Below are positions 1 through 6,517 of a stretch of 8,491 bases of DNA, piece by piece. The DNA is from an uncultured Bacteroidales bacterium. GTDB lineage: Bacteria; Bacteroidota; Bacteroidia; Bacteroidales; UBA932. Both the position numbers and the translations under genes were made by a program. The stretch spans positions 1-8,491 of the forward strand of contig CALCUQ010000446.1 of NCBI GenBank assembly GCA_937906795.1. Direction: 5' to 3'. Numbering within the stretch: the first letter of the stretch is position 1; the number at the start of each line of letters is the position of its first letter. The notes beneath the pieces were generated by a model that saw nothing but the letters and a program-made list of their open reading frames with translations, did not search any database and was not told where the DNA came from.

Positions 1-87
1 TACCCCCCTGCTTATCAAATACTCTTTCAACAGCTTAACCTGCGTACTCTTACCAGCACCATCCAAGCCTTCAAGAACTATTAACAT
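1..87 (-). CDS. tmk: Thymidylate kinase (dTMP kinase), N-terminal 29 codons, cut by window edge
   Basis: This is the start of a dTMP kinase, the cytoplasmic enzyme that phosphorylates dTMP to dTDP on the way to dTTP. The visible residues read MLIVLEGLDGAGKST followed by QVKLLKEYLISRGV. They contain the P-loop (GxxGxGKST, residues 7-15) directly after the first beta strand and then the amphipathic first helix, as in bacterial Tmk. The ATG at 85-87 gives the normal short N-terminus before the P-loop. The rest lies to the left of the window. It is the last visible gene of the minus-strand run and starts 29 bp after the stop of the 313-aa gene, a wider gap than the 7-13 bp upstream. It is therefore probably read through from the operon and may also have its own weak promoter. 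The P-loop alone would allow another nucleotide kinase, but EGLDGAGKSTQ is characteristic of Tmk. Confidence 0.9.
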   Translation of the reverse strand, partial: MLIVLEGLDGAGKSTQVKLLKEYLISRGV

Positions 88-96
88 AATTTAATC

Positions 97-119
97 TAAA
101 GTTATAAATCTCAAAGTTA
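97..119 (-). promoter_or_regulatory. Possible internal -7 element(s) for tmk within a short direct repeat
   Basis: Read on the minus strand, TAACTTTG (119-112) matches the Bacteroidetes -7 consensus TAnnTTTG exactly. A near copy, TAACTTTA, follows at 104-97. The two sit in a short direct repeat, ATAACTTTGAGATT then ATAACTTTAGATT, that fills the gap before tmk. The first copy overlaps the stop codon of the upstream gene. I see no TTTG at the right distance (19-21 bp) upstream, so this may be chance in AT-rich DNA. If real, it would give tmk a short leader and expression independent of the operon. Confidence 0.3.
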
Positions 120-1058
120 TTTCATCCAGCCCAAAATAGTAGTGTTAGGTTGTTGACCTTTACCATATGCGACACCAACCTCTTTAATAGCCTCTATCTT
201 TTGTTTCTCTATTACAACACTATCCTCATATTTTTTTCTCATCTCAAAATCAATATCTTTTCTTACTTGAGATTTAATTTCATTCAATAATTTGGAAGCT
301 TTGTCATATGAACTTGATTGCGGATCTATTCCCGACAACAAATCAGCTGCATAAACTGCACCCTCTTCATTTTGTGAAGCATACCATGCAGCCTTAGCCT
401 CATTATACAAATACTCATTAAGTTCATCCCTATATTTGTCATAATACTCAAAAGCCTTTTTTGTAGCCTCCTGACCACCTCTTGTACATACAGGAATTGA
501 TGAACACAAAGCAATAGCCTGAGCATAATCATTAAGTTTAGCTGCTCTGTCTGCCATTGCTAAAATTTCTTTATATCTATTATTGTAATAATCAACTATT
601 TTAGATTTACCCTCACTAATTGCTTGAGTTATCTTTGTATTTGCAGGAGTAACTCTAGACAATGCTGAATTTAAACTTTTATGCTCACTTTGGCCAACAC
701 CTTTCAAATCAAGATACACACTTGAAAACACCTTCTTATTGTTCAAATCCGCAACATATATATTCAACCCATAAACAGTAACTACCTGTGCAGGTGGACC
801 CGCTACAACCTGTTTATCCTGAATATTTATTTTAGCACCAACAAAGAATTGAGTATAATCCATATCAGCAATCAGCCCTTGCTTTGAAGCAATGTCTGTT
901 AACCTGTTTTTCAGAATATTTACAGAATTGGCATCCAAACCCTGCTCGTCAAGGACAATCACATTTACAGGAATCTCACAATTTTGTGCGAAACCACATA
1001 CCGACGAACCTACAATTAATGTAGAAATCACCAAAATAATACTAAAAACCTTTTTCAT
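117..1058 (-). CDS. Exported protein of unknown function; predicted alpha/beta domain followed by TPR-like helices (313 aa)
   Basis: No firm family assigned. Residues 1-24 form a signal peptide (MKK, hydrophobic core, then GFA) with predicted cleavage before Q25. Cys21 lies in the signal region, but SSVC is a poor lipobox, so a lipoprotein is unlikely. Residues about 27-135 read as alternating strands and helices: VNVIVLD, a helix (NILKNRLTDIASKQG), MDYTQFFVGAKI, then paired strands VTVYGLNIYVAD and KKVFSSVYLDLKGVG and a Ser/Ala helix (SLNSALSRV). That order recalls the CsgG/LpoB/LPP20-like domains of envelope proteins; this is inference. Residues about 160-262 are almost all helical with TPR-like spacing (KLNDYAQAIALCSSIP, EEGAVYAADLLSGIDP). 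Residues 263-292 are highly charged and probably coiled. Cys184 and Cys191 could pair in the periplasm. It is the fifth gene of the exported cluster, 7 bp after the 318-aa gene. Confidence 0.85.
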   Translation of the reverse strand: MKKVFSIILVISTLIVGSSVCGFAQNCEIPVNVIVLDEQGLDANSVNILKNRLTDIASKQGLIADMDYTQFFVGAKINIQDKQVVAGPPAQVVTVYGLNIYVADLNNKKVFSSVYLDLKGVGQSEHKSLNSALSRVTPANTKITQAISEGKSKIVDYYNNRYKEILAMADRAAKLNDYAQAIALCSSIPVCTRGGQEATKKAFEYYDKYRDELNEYLYNEAKAAWYASQNEEGAVYAADLLSGIDPQSSSYDKASKLLNEIKSQVRKDIDFEMRKKYEDSVVIEKQKIEAIKEVGVAYGKGQQPNTTILGWMK

Positions 1059-1065
1059 AAATTTC

Positions 1066-2022
1066 CTATTTTTCTCCGATAACCAACAAACAACGACCTA
1101 ACCCTCTATTAATTACCTTACAAGTCAAATTATATGGAGCTGCCCTCAAGAATCTCATTAAATCTCGTGTAAAGCCCTCTGTATCCTGAGCCATTCCATT
1201 TTTCTTAAATACTGGTATTCTAACCTGATCAAACATTATATAATTTTCAGTACCATCTGCTTTGTTGAATACATGGTTTACTGTATTCTCAGCCAACCAG
1301 TTCTCAATAATTTCACATAATTCATAACCGTCATATTCAGACTCCAACGTAATACCAGAACCATTGTCAAATACTCTTACATCTATTGCCGCTTCTCTAC
1401 CATTTGCCATAATATCCTCAAAATGAGTCATTAGTTGGGATGCAAAATTATCTATATTCTCAAGAACAGCTTCTTCCATCAAAAGTGCAACTTCTGTAGT
1501 CAATGATGGTGCACCTGTACCTTGTGCTCCAGCTATCTGTTTGTTTGAATATACATCAAGTCCTTTAAGATTATAGGTAATGCTGTTTCTAGGTCCAACA
1601 GAATTTACAGACCAATCCAACTCTAATATGATATCAGCCTTAGCAACTCTTCTAATCTTATCAAGAGGTGATTCCATTATTGAAGCACCGCTGGTAGAAC
1701 TGGATATAAGCATATCCTCCGCAGCCATACTTTCTACGCTCTTTATAGTCTGACTCAAATCTTGCAAAGGGAACATTCTTTCTGCCATCAAAATGTTGAT
1801 TTTTGATATCATATTGTTAAGTTCCTTACTGGACATCAATGCAGCACTATAATCAGGGATTGTCTTTTTGACACCCATATTTTCATATGTTTGCACATAA
1901 CCTTTTTCAACACACCAAGAATCACTTGGGACAACCATTAGTTTGGGCTTTTTTGCCTGTTGTGCAAAAAGTGTTGCACTACATAAAAAAATTGCTGTTA
2001 AAGTAAATATAATTCGTTTCAT
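1066..2022 (-). CDS. DUF6175-type exported protein (318 aa)
   Basis: From memory this matches the Bacteroidales family DUF6175, whose members begin after the signal peptide with KPxxMVVPSDxWC; the assignment needs a profile search. Residues 1-20 are a signal peptide ending LFA with cleavage before Q21. The mature N-terminus has KPKLMVVPSDSWC (residues 26-37). A helical stretch follows (65-100), then DKIRRVAKADIILELDWSV (121-139) and the strand pair ITYNLKGLDVYSNKQIAG (148-165). A strand containing 'ADII', then a strand ending in 'D-x-Y/T-x-x-K', then AGAQGTG is the pattern seen in CsgG/LpoB-like domains. A second module (residues 210-316) contains YELCEIIENWLAENTV and ends GLGRCLLVIGEK. No catalytic signature is visible. 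The function is unknown. Position 4 of 5 among the exported genes, with 9 bp upstream and 7 bp downstream, implies co-expression with them. Confidence 0.9.
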   Translation of the reverse strand: MKRIIFTLTAIFLCSATLFAQQAKKPKLMVVPSDSWCVEKGYVQTYENMGVKKTIPDYSAALMSSKELNNMISKINILMAERMFPLQDLSQTIKSVESMAAEDMLISSSTSGASIMESPLDKIRRVAKADIILELDWSVNSVGPRNSITYNLKGLDVYSNKQIAGAQGTGAPSLTTEVALLMEEAVLENIDNFASQLMTHFEDIMANGREAAIDVRVFDNGSGITLESEYDGYELCEIIENWLAENTVNHVFNKADGTENYIMFDQVRIPVFKKNGMAQDTEGFTRDLMRFLRAAPYNLTCKVINRGLGRCLLVIGEK

Positions 2023-2031
2023 ATCTATTTC

Positions 2032-2565
2032 CTATTTATTAAAAACACTTGAAAGAGATTTAATTATGCCATTCTTCTCCATTTCTTTTCTCAAAGCGTC
2101 CTTATGCACTTGAGCTGTAACACATATTTTATATTTGAACGCCTTTCTGCCACTCTTAACTACTTCATAAGTATTAGGGACTATTGTTGCAAAATGCATA
2201 AATGTTCCATCATTACTAAAGAACTTATCAAAATATGAAGCATTTGATTGCTCTAAAGAAGGGTCAGATAAAAGAGGTTTCTGAGTTACGCCTCCTTTTT
2301 CAAGAGGAGAAAAGCCTCTAAACAAAACTCCATGAATAGCCGCTTTCTTCAAATCAGGATCATTTACATGCTTAACCTTTTTAGTATATAGGTATACCTT
2401 AATCAAATACGTACCTTGAGCACCAACTCCATCTGAATAAATTTCATACATCAATGGTTCTGGATCTCTGTCTCTTTGTGCATACATATCAATGTTACCA
2501 ACACAAAAGATAAAACTTAACACAAATAACGTATGTTTTAAATTAATTTTGCTTAAAGCTTTCAT
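2032..2565 (-). CDS. Small exported protein of unknown function (177 aa)
   Basis: I do not recognise a named domain. Residues 1-29 are a signal peptide with a rather long n-region (MKALSKINLKH), a core TLFVLSFIFCVGNI and cleavage after MYA, giving Gln30 as the mature N-terminus. The mature protein (about 148 aa) starts acidic and proline-rich (QRDRDPEPLMYEIY). It then has beta-type segments: GAQGTYLIKVYLYTK, AAIHGVLFRGFSP, GTFMHFATIVPNTYEVV and AFKYKICVTAQV. It ends in an amphipathic helix (KDALRKEMEKNGIIKSL). It looks like a compact, mainly beta domain of the size of a partner or lid protein. It follows the 413-aa gene by 8 bp and precedes the DUF6175-type gene by 9 bp. The gene order suggests a dedicated partner of those two; that is inference. 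The ATG at 2565 is the only sensible start, because it begins the signal peptide. Confidence 0.83.
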   Translation of the reverse strand: MKALSKINLKHTLFVLSFIFCVGNIDMYAQRDRDPEPLMYEIYSDGVGAQGTYLIKVYLYTKKVKHVNDPDLKKAAIHGVLFRGFSPLEKGGVTQKPLLSDPSLEQSNASYFDKFFSNDGTFMHFATIVPNTYEVVKSGRKAFKYKICVTAQVHKDALRKEMEKNGIIKSLSSVFNK

Positions 2566-2573
2566 AACTATAT

Positions 2574-3815
2574 CTAATTTTTGATTTCTCTAATTAACAT
2601 TCCAGGATAAAATGTACCGCCACTGACTTTCTTAAATGTTGTTGCACCTAAAGATGCATTTTGAGCACCTTCTTCTATAGCCATATATCTGTTATCCCAT
2701 ATTTTATCTTTTTCTGGAACTACAACACCAACTCTCTTATATGTTCTCTTACCTGTTTCATCTTCCACAGCTTGCAAAACCTCAAATCTGGAATTTGATG
2801 TCACATTTTCTTTTAATCCCACATGTGCCTTTAGTGGCTCCACAGAAACAAGCGGGGTATTTGTTCTAAATGCCTCAAATTGCTGCTGTAAATCTGCAAT
2901 ATTCTCATCCAAAGCTCTTTGACACGCTTTTCTCACCATATTTAAAGGATCATCCAAATTCACACCCAAAAATGAAATATCACCACCTTTACTTTCTACC
3001 TTTCCTACATATTTCAATTTAAAATAATCTCTCTTATCTTCAAAGGCTTTTACTTTAGCTTCGTCGGGAACATTACTGTACATTGTGGTATAAAAATCCA
3101 TTGCAACATCCTCGTTCCACTCCAATTGATACAAAAATGTATTGACTTTTACTTTAAAACCCTTTAAAGTTTCCATCATGTTACCAAGATTATCAGTTAG
3201 ATCGGTAACATCAACTCCTGTTGCTACTGATGCCAATGCTCCTAAAATTTTTAGAACACCTCCAATAGCCTTACCTGTTTTTTCCTTATCTACATATCTT
3301 ATATCATTAACAAGCACAAAGGTATTACCAATCAACTCCTCACCAGAATCCTGCAAAAGTGCCATAGATCTTGCTGAGCGCTCAGCCATAATCACATCAT
3401 ATACAGTTGCATCGTATAAGCCACGTTCCTTTACAAGTTCCGCATTACACTCACCTGTAAGTATATCTCTATTGAACCACTTTCCTACCAATCTGCTGGC
3501 TACATTATTTACTTCCAAAAAATTTGTAACAAGAGTATTCTCATTTTTTGATTGAGCAGCATTTAACTTTTCATTCATAGTTAAAACTCTCACACTCAAA
3601 TTATGATCATTGTATTTGTCTGGAATAGGTAATGTTACAAATGCATTTCTAATTTCAGTTGCAAATTTTTGTTCTGAGTGATTAATCAATATAGTATATA
3701 TAGAACTTCTTCTATAATCATGGACTTCTTTCTTATTGTTTTGAGCATAACCACTGATACTGCATACAACAGCAAGCACTAAAGATATTTTATATATAAT
3801 ATTTCTCATAGTCAT
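2574..3815 (-). CDS. Exported protein of unknown function with an internal Gly/Ala-rich hydrophobic segment (413 aa)
   Basis: No named family recognised. The signal peptide covers residues 1-24 (IIYKISLVLAVVCSISGYA) with cleavage before Q25. The mature part opens with YRRSSIYTILINHSEQKF (34-51). A conserved-looking central block follows: RGLYDATVYDVIMAERSAR (131-149), then GNTFVLVNDIRYVDKE (163-178), then GKAIGGVLKILGALASVATG (181-200), then KVKVNTFLYQLEWNEDVAMD (221-240). The Gly/Ala-rich stretch between two beta-type segments could be a membrane-inserting hairpin or an amphipathic linker. Residues 292-318 are helical and probably coiled. The C-terminus is beta-rich and ends GTFYPGMLIREI, like a small barrel or SH3-type fold. 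ATG codons at 3815 and 3809 are both possible (MTMRN or MRN); the second gives a more typical signal peptide start. The gene follows the WG-repeat gene by 13 bp and leads into the 177-aa gene after 8 bp. Confidence 0.85.
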   Translation of the reverse strand: MTMRNIIYKISLVLAVVCSISGYAQNNKKEVHDYRRSSIYTILINHSEQKFATEIRNAFVTLPIPDKYNDHNLSVRVLTMNEKLNAAQSKNENTLVTNFLEVNNVASRLVGKWFNRDILTGECNAELVKERGLYDATVYDVIMAERSARSMALLQDSGEELIGNTFVLVNDIRYVDKEKTGKAIGGVLKILGALASVATGVDVTDLTDNLGNMMETLKGFKVKVNTFLYQLEWNEDVAMDFYTTMYSNVPDEAKVKAFEDKRDYFKLKYVGKVESKGGDISFLGVNLDDPLNMVRKACQRALDENIADLQQQFEAFRTNTPLVSVEPLKAHVGLKENVTSNSRFEVLQAVEDETGKRTYKRVGVVVPEKDKIWDNRYMAIEEGAQNASLGATTFKKVSGGTFYPGMLIREIKN

Positions 3816-3828
3816 AAATCATTATTCA

Positions 3829-5511
3829 TTAATAATCCCATTGAGACTCATCAATCTTTCCTAATAGAATAGGATAAGCTCTCAAATGTTGAGTCAAATT
3901 CAACAACATTCTTCTTGTTTGAGTTGGAGTAAACTTGTCAATATTATTCGCCTGTCTATACTCTATTATTTTATCCCATATTTGATCAAGCAAGAATCTG
4001 CTCAAAGCTGATTGCATCACAACCTGATCATTTTGATCAATCATAATAAAAGATTGGTCTCTTTTTGTAAATATTACAAATTTATCGTAATCACTTTGGT
4101 TAGTTGGTTTTACAAATGCAGTGTTATGTTTGTAATTTGTTACATCTTTATACCCAACTTCTGACAACACATTATTCTCTTTATCAAATCTATACCACAA
4201 ATAATCAGACTTTTGCACCCAGAAATATATATCATCAGCATATGTAGCCTGCTTAACATCCATATACTCACAAGGGATTACTAACCCTTTGTTATACTCA
4301 TATAAACCGTATAAATTCCCTTTTCTAACTTTTGCTCTGTCAAACATAAATCCAGACACACCATCATACTCAAACGGCATCAACTCTTCCCCATTCTCAT
4401 TTAAAATTCCCCATTTGCCATTTTTATATGCTGCAACCCAGAAATTGGTAATATTATTACCTACTTCCATTTTTGTATATGTTCCCAAAGGTGTAACTTC
4501 CTGCCCGTCGTGATTCAATATTGCACATTCTGTAGCACCCTTATTTTTAGCTGCTATATAATAGCTTTTATCACCTAAATGTACAGATCTTATTGAAGCA
4601 TATGAATTTGAGAGTTTCTTACCTTCACCATCTATAACGTAAAAGTATAAATCATCACCTTTAGCAAGAGATCTGTCGTTGACAAATTGATCAGTTCCCC
4701 ACACTACAGTTTTATTTTTCACTTTACCCTCGTAAGAGAAAAGGACATACTCCTTACCAGTATTTAAATCATAGAATCCTTGCTTGATACTATTCTTGCC
4801 GTAATGCCTGAACACTATTCTACCATTACTGGGTGCACTTATAAATGAATATGAATTCTCTGGCAATAATACTTTTCCCTCTTTATCAATAACCTCCAAT
4901 CCTGTAGATTTTGAAGTACTCATATATGCAAAATAATCACATTTAACAGGAATATCCATAGTATCGTTTATATAAATAGGTATATTTTTATTGTCAGAAT
5001 ATACTCGAAGACTACATTTTTCAACTGGTACAATAACTTTTCCTTCCTTATTTATTATACCTCTTTTACCACCATATAAAACTGGTGATCCCTTCTTTTT
5101 TTTACCATTTAGATTAAGCCATATATAATCTGACTCACCTATTTTTCCTACACTATTATAAATTGGTTCAGCTATAACTTTATAATCTGAATTTATAAGA
5201 CCTTTTTTATCTTTCTTTTCAACTATAGCAACACCATGTTTAAAAGGATGGATAGCACTATATTCTAAAGGCAGTACTTCATTACCATTAACATCAATAA
5301 ATCCATACATGCCGTTTATTGACACCTTACTTAATCCATTTACAAAAGGTTCCGCAGTAGAATACTTAGGGGCAATTACCTCTTGTCCATCTGGGGTTGA
5401 AAATCCTATCTTCCCTTTTTTGTCTACAGATATAACCAAATCCTGAGAAAATAGCACATTTGATGTATAAACCAATACAATCAAGAATAACAAACGTTTA
5501 CATAAGTTCAT
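3829..5511 (-). CDS. Exported WG-repeat (KWG) protein (560 aa), first gene of the operon
   Basis: WG repeats are short beta-rich repeats of the form [KW]xG-[FIL]-[IL]-[DN]-x-x-G-x-x-[VIL]-[IVL]-P, thought to form propeller-like or solenoid surfaces for binding. Clear copies are GKIGFSTPDGQEVIAPKY (33-50), YGFIDVNGNEVLPLEY (69-84), KKGLINSDYKVIAEPIY (102-118), KRGIINKEGKVIVP (149-162), KWGILNENGEELMPFEY (366-382) and YGLYEYNKGLVIPCEY (401-416). Weaker copies lie around 244-260, 290-300 and 328-342. Residues 1-22 are the signal peptide (core LLFLIVLVYTS, ending LFS) with Gln23 as mature N-terminus. The last 60 residues are a non-repeat helical domain (FLLDQIWDKIIEYRQAN, RRMLLNLTQHLRAYP) ending QWDY. 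No enzyme motif is seen, so a binding or scaffold role is inferred. Being first after the divergent intergenic region, it should be the promoter-proximal gene of the unit. Confidence 0.9.
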   Translation of the reverse strand: MNLCKRLLFLIVLVYTSNVLFSQDLVISVDKKGKIGFSTPDGQEVIAPKYSTAEPFVNGLSKVSINGMYGFIDVNGNEVLPLEYSAIHPFKHGVAIVEKKDKKGLINSDYKVIAEPIYNSVGKIGESDYIWLNLNGKKKKGSPVLYGGKRGIINKEGKVIVPVEKCSLRVYSDNKNIPIYINDTMDIPVKCDYFAYMSTSKSTGLEVIDKEGKVLLPENSYSFISAPSNGRIVFRHYGKNSIKQGFYDLNTGKEYVLFSYEGKVKNKTVVWGTDQFVNDRSLAKGDDLYFYVIDGEGKKLSNSYASIRSVHLGDKSYYIAAKNKGATECAILNHDGQEVTPLGTYTKMEVGNNITNFWVAAYKNGKWGILNENGEELMPFEYDGVSGFMFDRAKVRKGNLYGLYEYNKGLVIPCEYMDVKQATYADDIYFWVQKSDYLWYRFDKENNVLSEVGYKDVTNYKHNTAFVKPTNQSDYDKFVIFTKRDQSFIMIDQNDQVVMQSALSRFLLDQIWDKIIEYRQANNIDKFTPTQTRRMLLNLTQHLRAYPILLGKIDESQWDY

Positions 5512-5573
5512 AACAGGTGATATTATAATATTAATATTTAAGAAAGAATTCTCCTATATTCCCTAAGATGTTG

Positions 5574-5604
5574 TAAATTTAGAAATTATATATAAGTATT
5601 CCAA
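5574..5604 (-). promoter_or_regulatory. Candidate promoter of the exported-protein operon
   Basis: On the minus strand, TTG(G) at 5604-5601 is followed after about 20 bp by TAAATTTA (5581-5574). The second box fits TAnnTTTG except for the last base, and the spacing is that of Bacteroidetes sigma-ABfr promoters. The start of transcription would fall near 5567, about 55 bases before the ATG at 5511. No better match (CAAAnnTA on the plus strand) exists in 5512-5674. In DNA this AT-rich the match is weak evidence. Confidence 0.4.
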
Positions 5605-5636
5605 TTAATTAGAACTAAAAATATATTATTTTTTAA

Positions 5637-5644
5637 TACTTTTG
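5637..5644 (+). promoter_or_regulatory. -7 element of the folP promoter
   Basis: TACTTTTG matches the Bacteroidetes -7 consensus TAnnTTTG at every fixed base. It lies 30 bp before the folP ATG, giving a predicted start of transcription near 5651 and a leader of about 24 bases. The -33 box is poor: there is no TTTG at 19-21 bp upstream, and the region is a run of A and T. The element points away from the operon promoter at 5574-5604, so 5512-5674 is a divergent promoter region. Confidence 0.6.
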
Positions 5645-5674
5645 TATCACCACTAAAAGAAGCACAAATACAAT

Positions 5675-6514
5675 ATGTCTACAACCGGAACCCCTATTAT
5701 AATGGGGATATTAAATATCAACGACAACTCTTTTTTCAAAGATAGCAGATGCAGCGACACAGCCTCAATAGAGGCCAGAATTGAAACTATGATAGAGGGT
5801 GGTGCAGATATAATAGACATAGGTGCGTGCTCAACACGTCCCGGCTCTACCCCAATCACACAAGAACAGGAGTGGGACCTGCTTGAAAGTGCCTTAAAGG
5901 TTGTCGGGAAGAAATATATTGACAAAGGAACCAGATTTTCAGTTGACACTTTCCGTAGCGAGATAGTGAGAAGGGCATACCACCTAATAGGCAACTTTAT
6001 AGTGAATGACATTTCTGCAGGGGAAGATGATGCCAATATGCTTAATATTATTGGAAAACTAAACCTGCAATATATTGCAATGCACAAAAGAGGAACTCCA
6101 AAAACTATGGAAGATCTGACAGATTACCCAAATGGAGTTGTTAATGAAGTGATTGACTATTTTAAAAATTTTGAGATAAAAGCCACAAATCATGGCATTA
6201 AAAACTACATTATTGACCCCGGATTTGGATTTGCAAAATCTCTTGATCAAAATTATCAATTGTTCAATGCAATAACTCCAATTAAGGAAGAAATAGAAAA
6301 GTTCTGCAACAAAAAAAGAGATATTCTTGTAGGAATATCTCGTAAAAGTATGATTTATAAACCTTTAAATATTCTTCCCGACAATTCTTTGGAAGCAACC
6401 ACCGCACTTAATCTACAAGCACTTTTATCTGGTGCAGATATTTTAAGAGTTCATGATGTAGTCCAGGCAAAACAATGCTGCAAGCTATACAAATTATTGC
6501 GTGAGAACAGATAA
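5675..6514 (+). CDS. folP: Dihydropteroate synthase (279 aa)
   Basis: This cytoplasmic TIM-barrel enzyme joins 6-hydroxymethyl-7,8-dihydropterin pyrophosphate with p-aminobenzoate to make dihydropteroate in folate synthesis; it is the target of sulfonamides. Family motifs appear in order: MGILN (10-14), DIGACSTRPGS (48-58, loop 2), FSVDTF (88-93), VNDISAG (110-116), MHKRGTPKTM (136-145), DPGFGFAK (181-188), GISRKSM (220-226) and RVHDV (258-262). The residues expected to bind substrate or phosphate are all present (Asn14, Arg55, Asp91, Asn111, Asp181, Lys224, Arg258, His260). The oddity is loop 1: the usual TPDSF after MGILN[VI] reads NDNSF (16-20). The N-terminus is also shorter than in many relatives, but a stop codon at 5654-5656 just upstream rules out extension, and the promoter at 5637-5644 supports this ATG. 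Transferred Sul enzymes lack STRPG, so this is a chromosomal FolP. Confidence 0.95.
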   Translation: MSTTGTPIIMGILNINDNSFFKDSRCSDTASIEARIETMIEGGADIIDIGACSTRPGSTPITQEQEWDLLESALKVVGKKYIDKGTRFSVDTFRSEIVRRAYHLIGNFIVNDISAGEDDANMLNIIGKLNLQYIAMHKRGTPKTMEDLTDYPNGVVNEVIDYFKNFEIKATNHGIKNYIIDPGFGFAKSLDQNYQLFNAITPIKEEIEKFCNKKRDILVGISRKSMIYKPLNILPDNSLEATTALNLQALLSGADILRVHDVVQAKQCCKLYKLLRENR

Positions 6515-6517
6515 GAT

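Noticed and set aside
984..1058. Lipoprotein signal in the 313-aa protein (Cys21)
   Set aside because: The bases before the Cys encode GSSV, not a lipobox, and a standard signal peptidase I site (FA before Gln) follows four residues later.
3142..3555. 137-aa plus-strand open frame opposite the 413-aa gene
   Set aside because: Shadow of the minus-strand gene; no promoter and no domain.
5521..5530. Perfect 10-bp palindrome TATTATAATA upstream of the operon as an operator
   Set aside because: It is made only of A and T in a very AT-rich region, where such matches are common by chance.
5653..6087. 144-aa minus-strand open frame opposite folP
   Set aside because: It is antisense to a well-conserved enzyme, has a low-complexity Ser/Ile-rich translation and no recognisable domain.
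5675..6514. Acquired sulfonamide-resistance sul gene, suggested by a NxxDSFF-like loop 1 as in Sul1
   Set aside because: Loop 2 is the normal STRPG, and the rest follows chromosomal Bacteroidales FolP; no integron or transposon genes are nearby.
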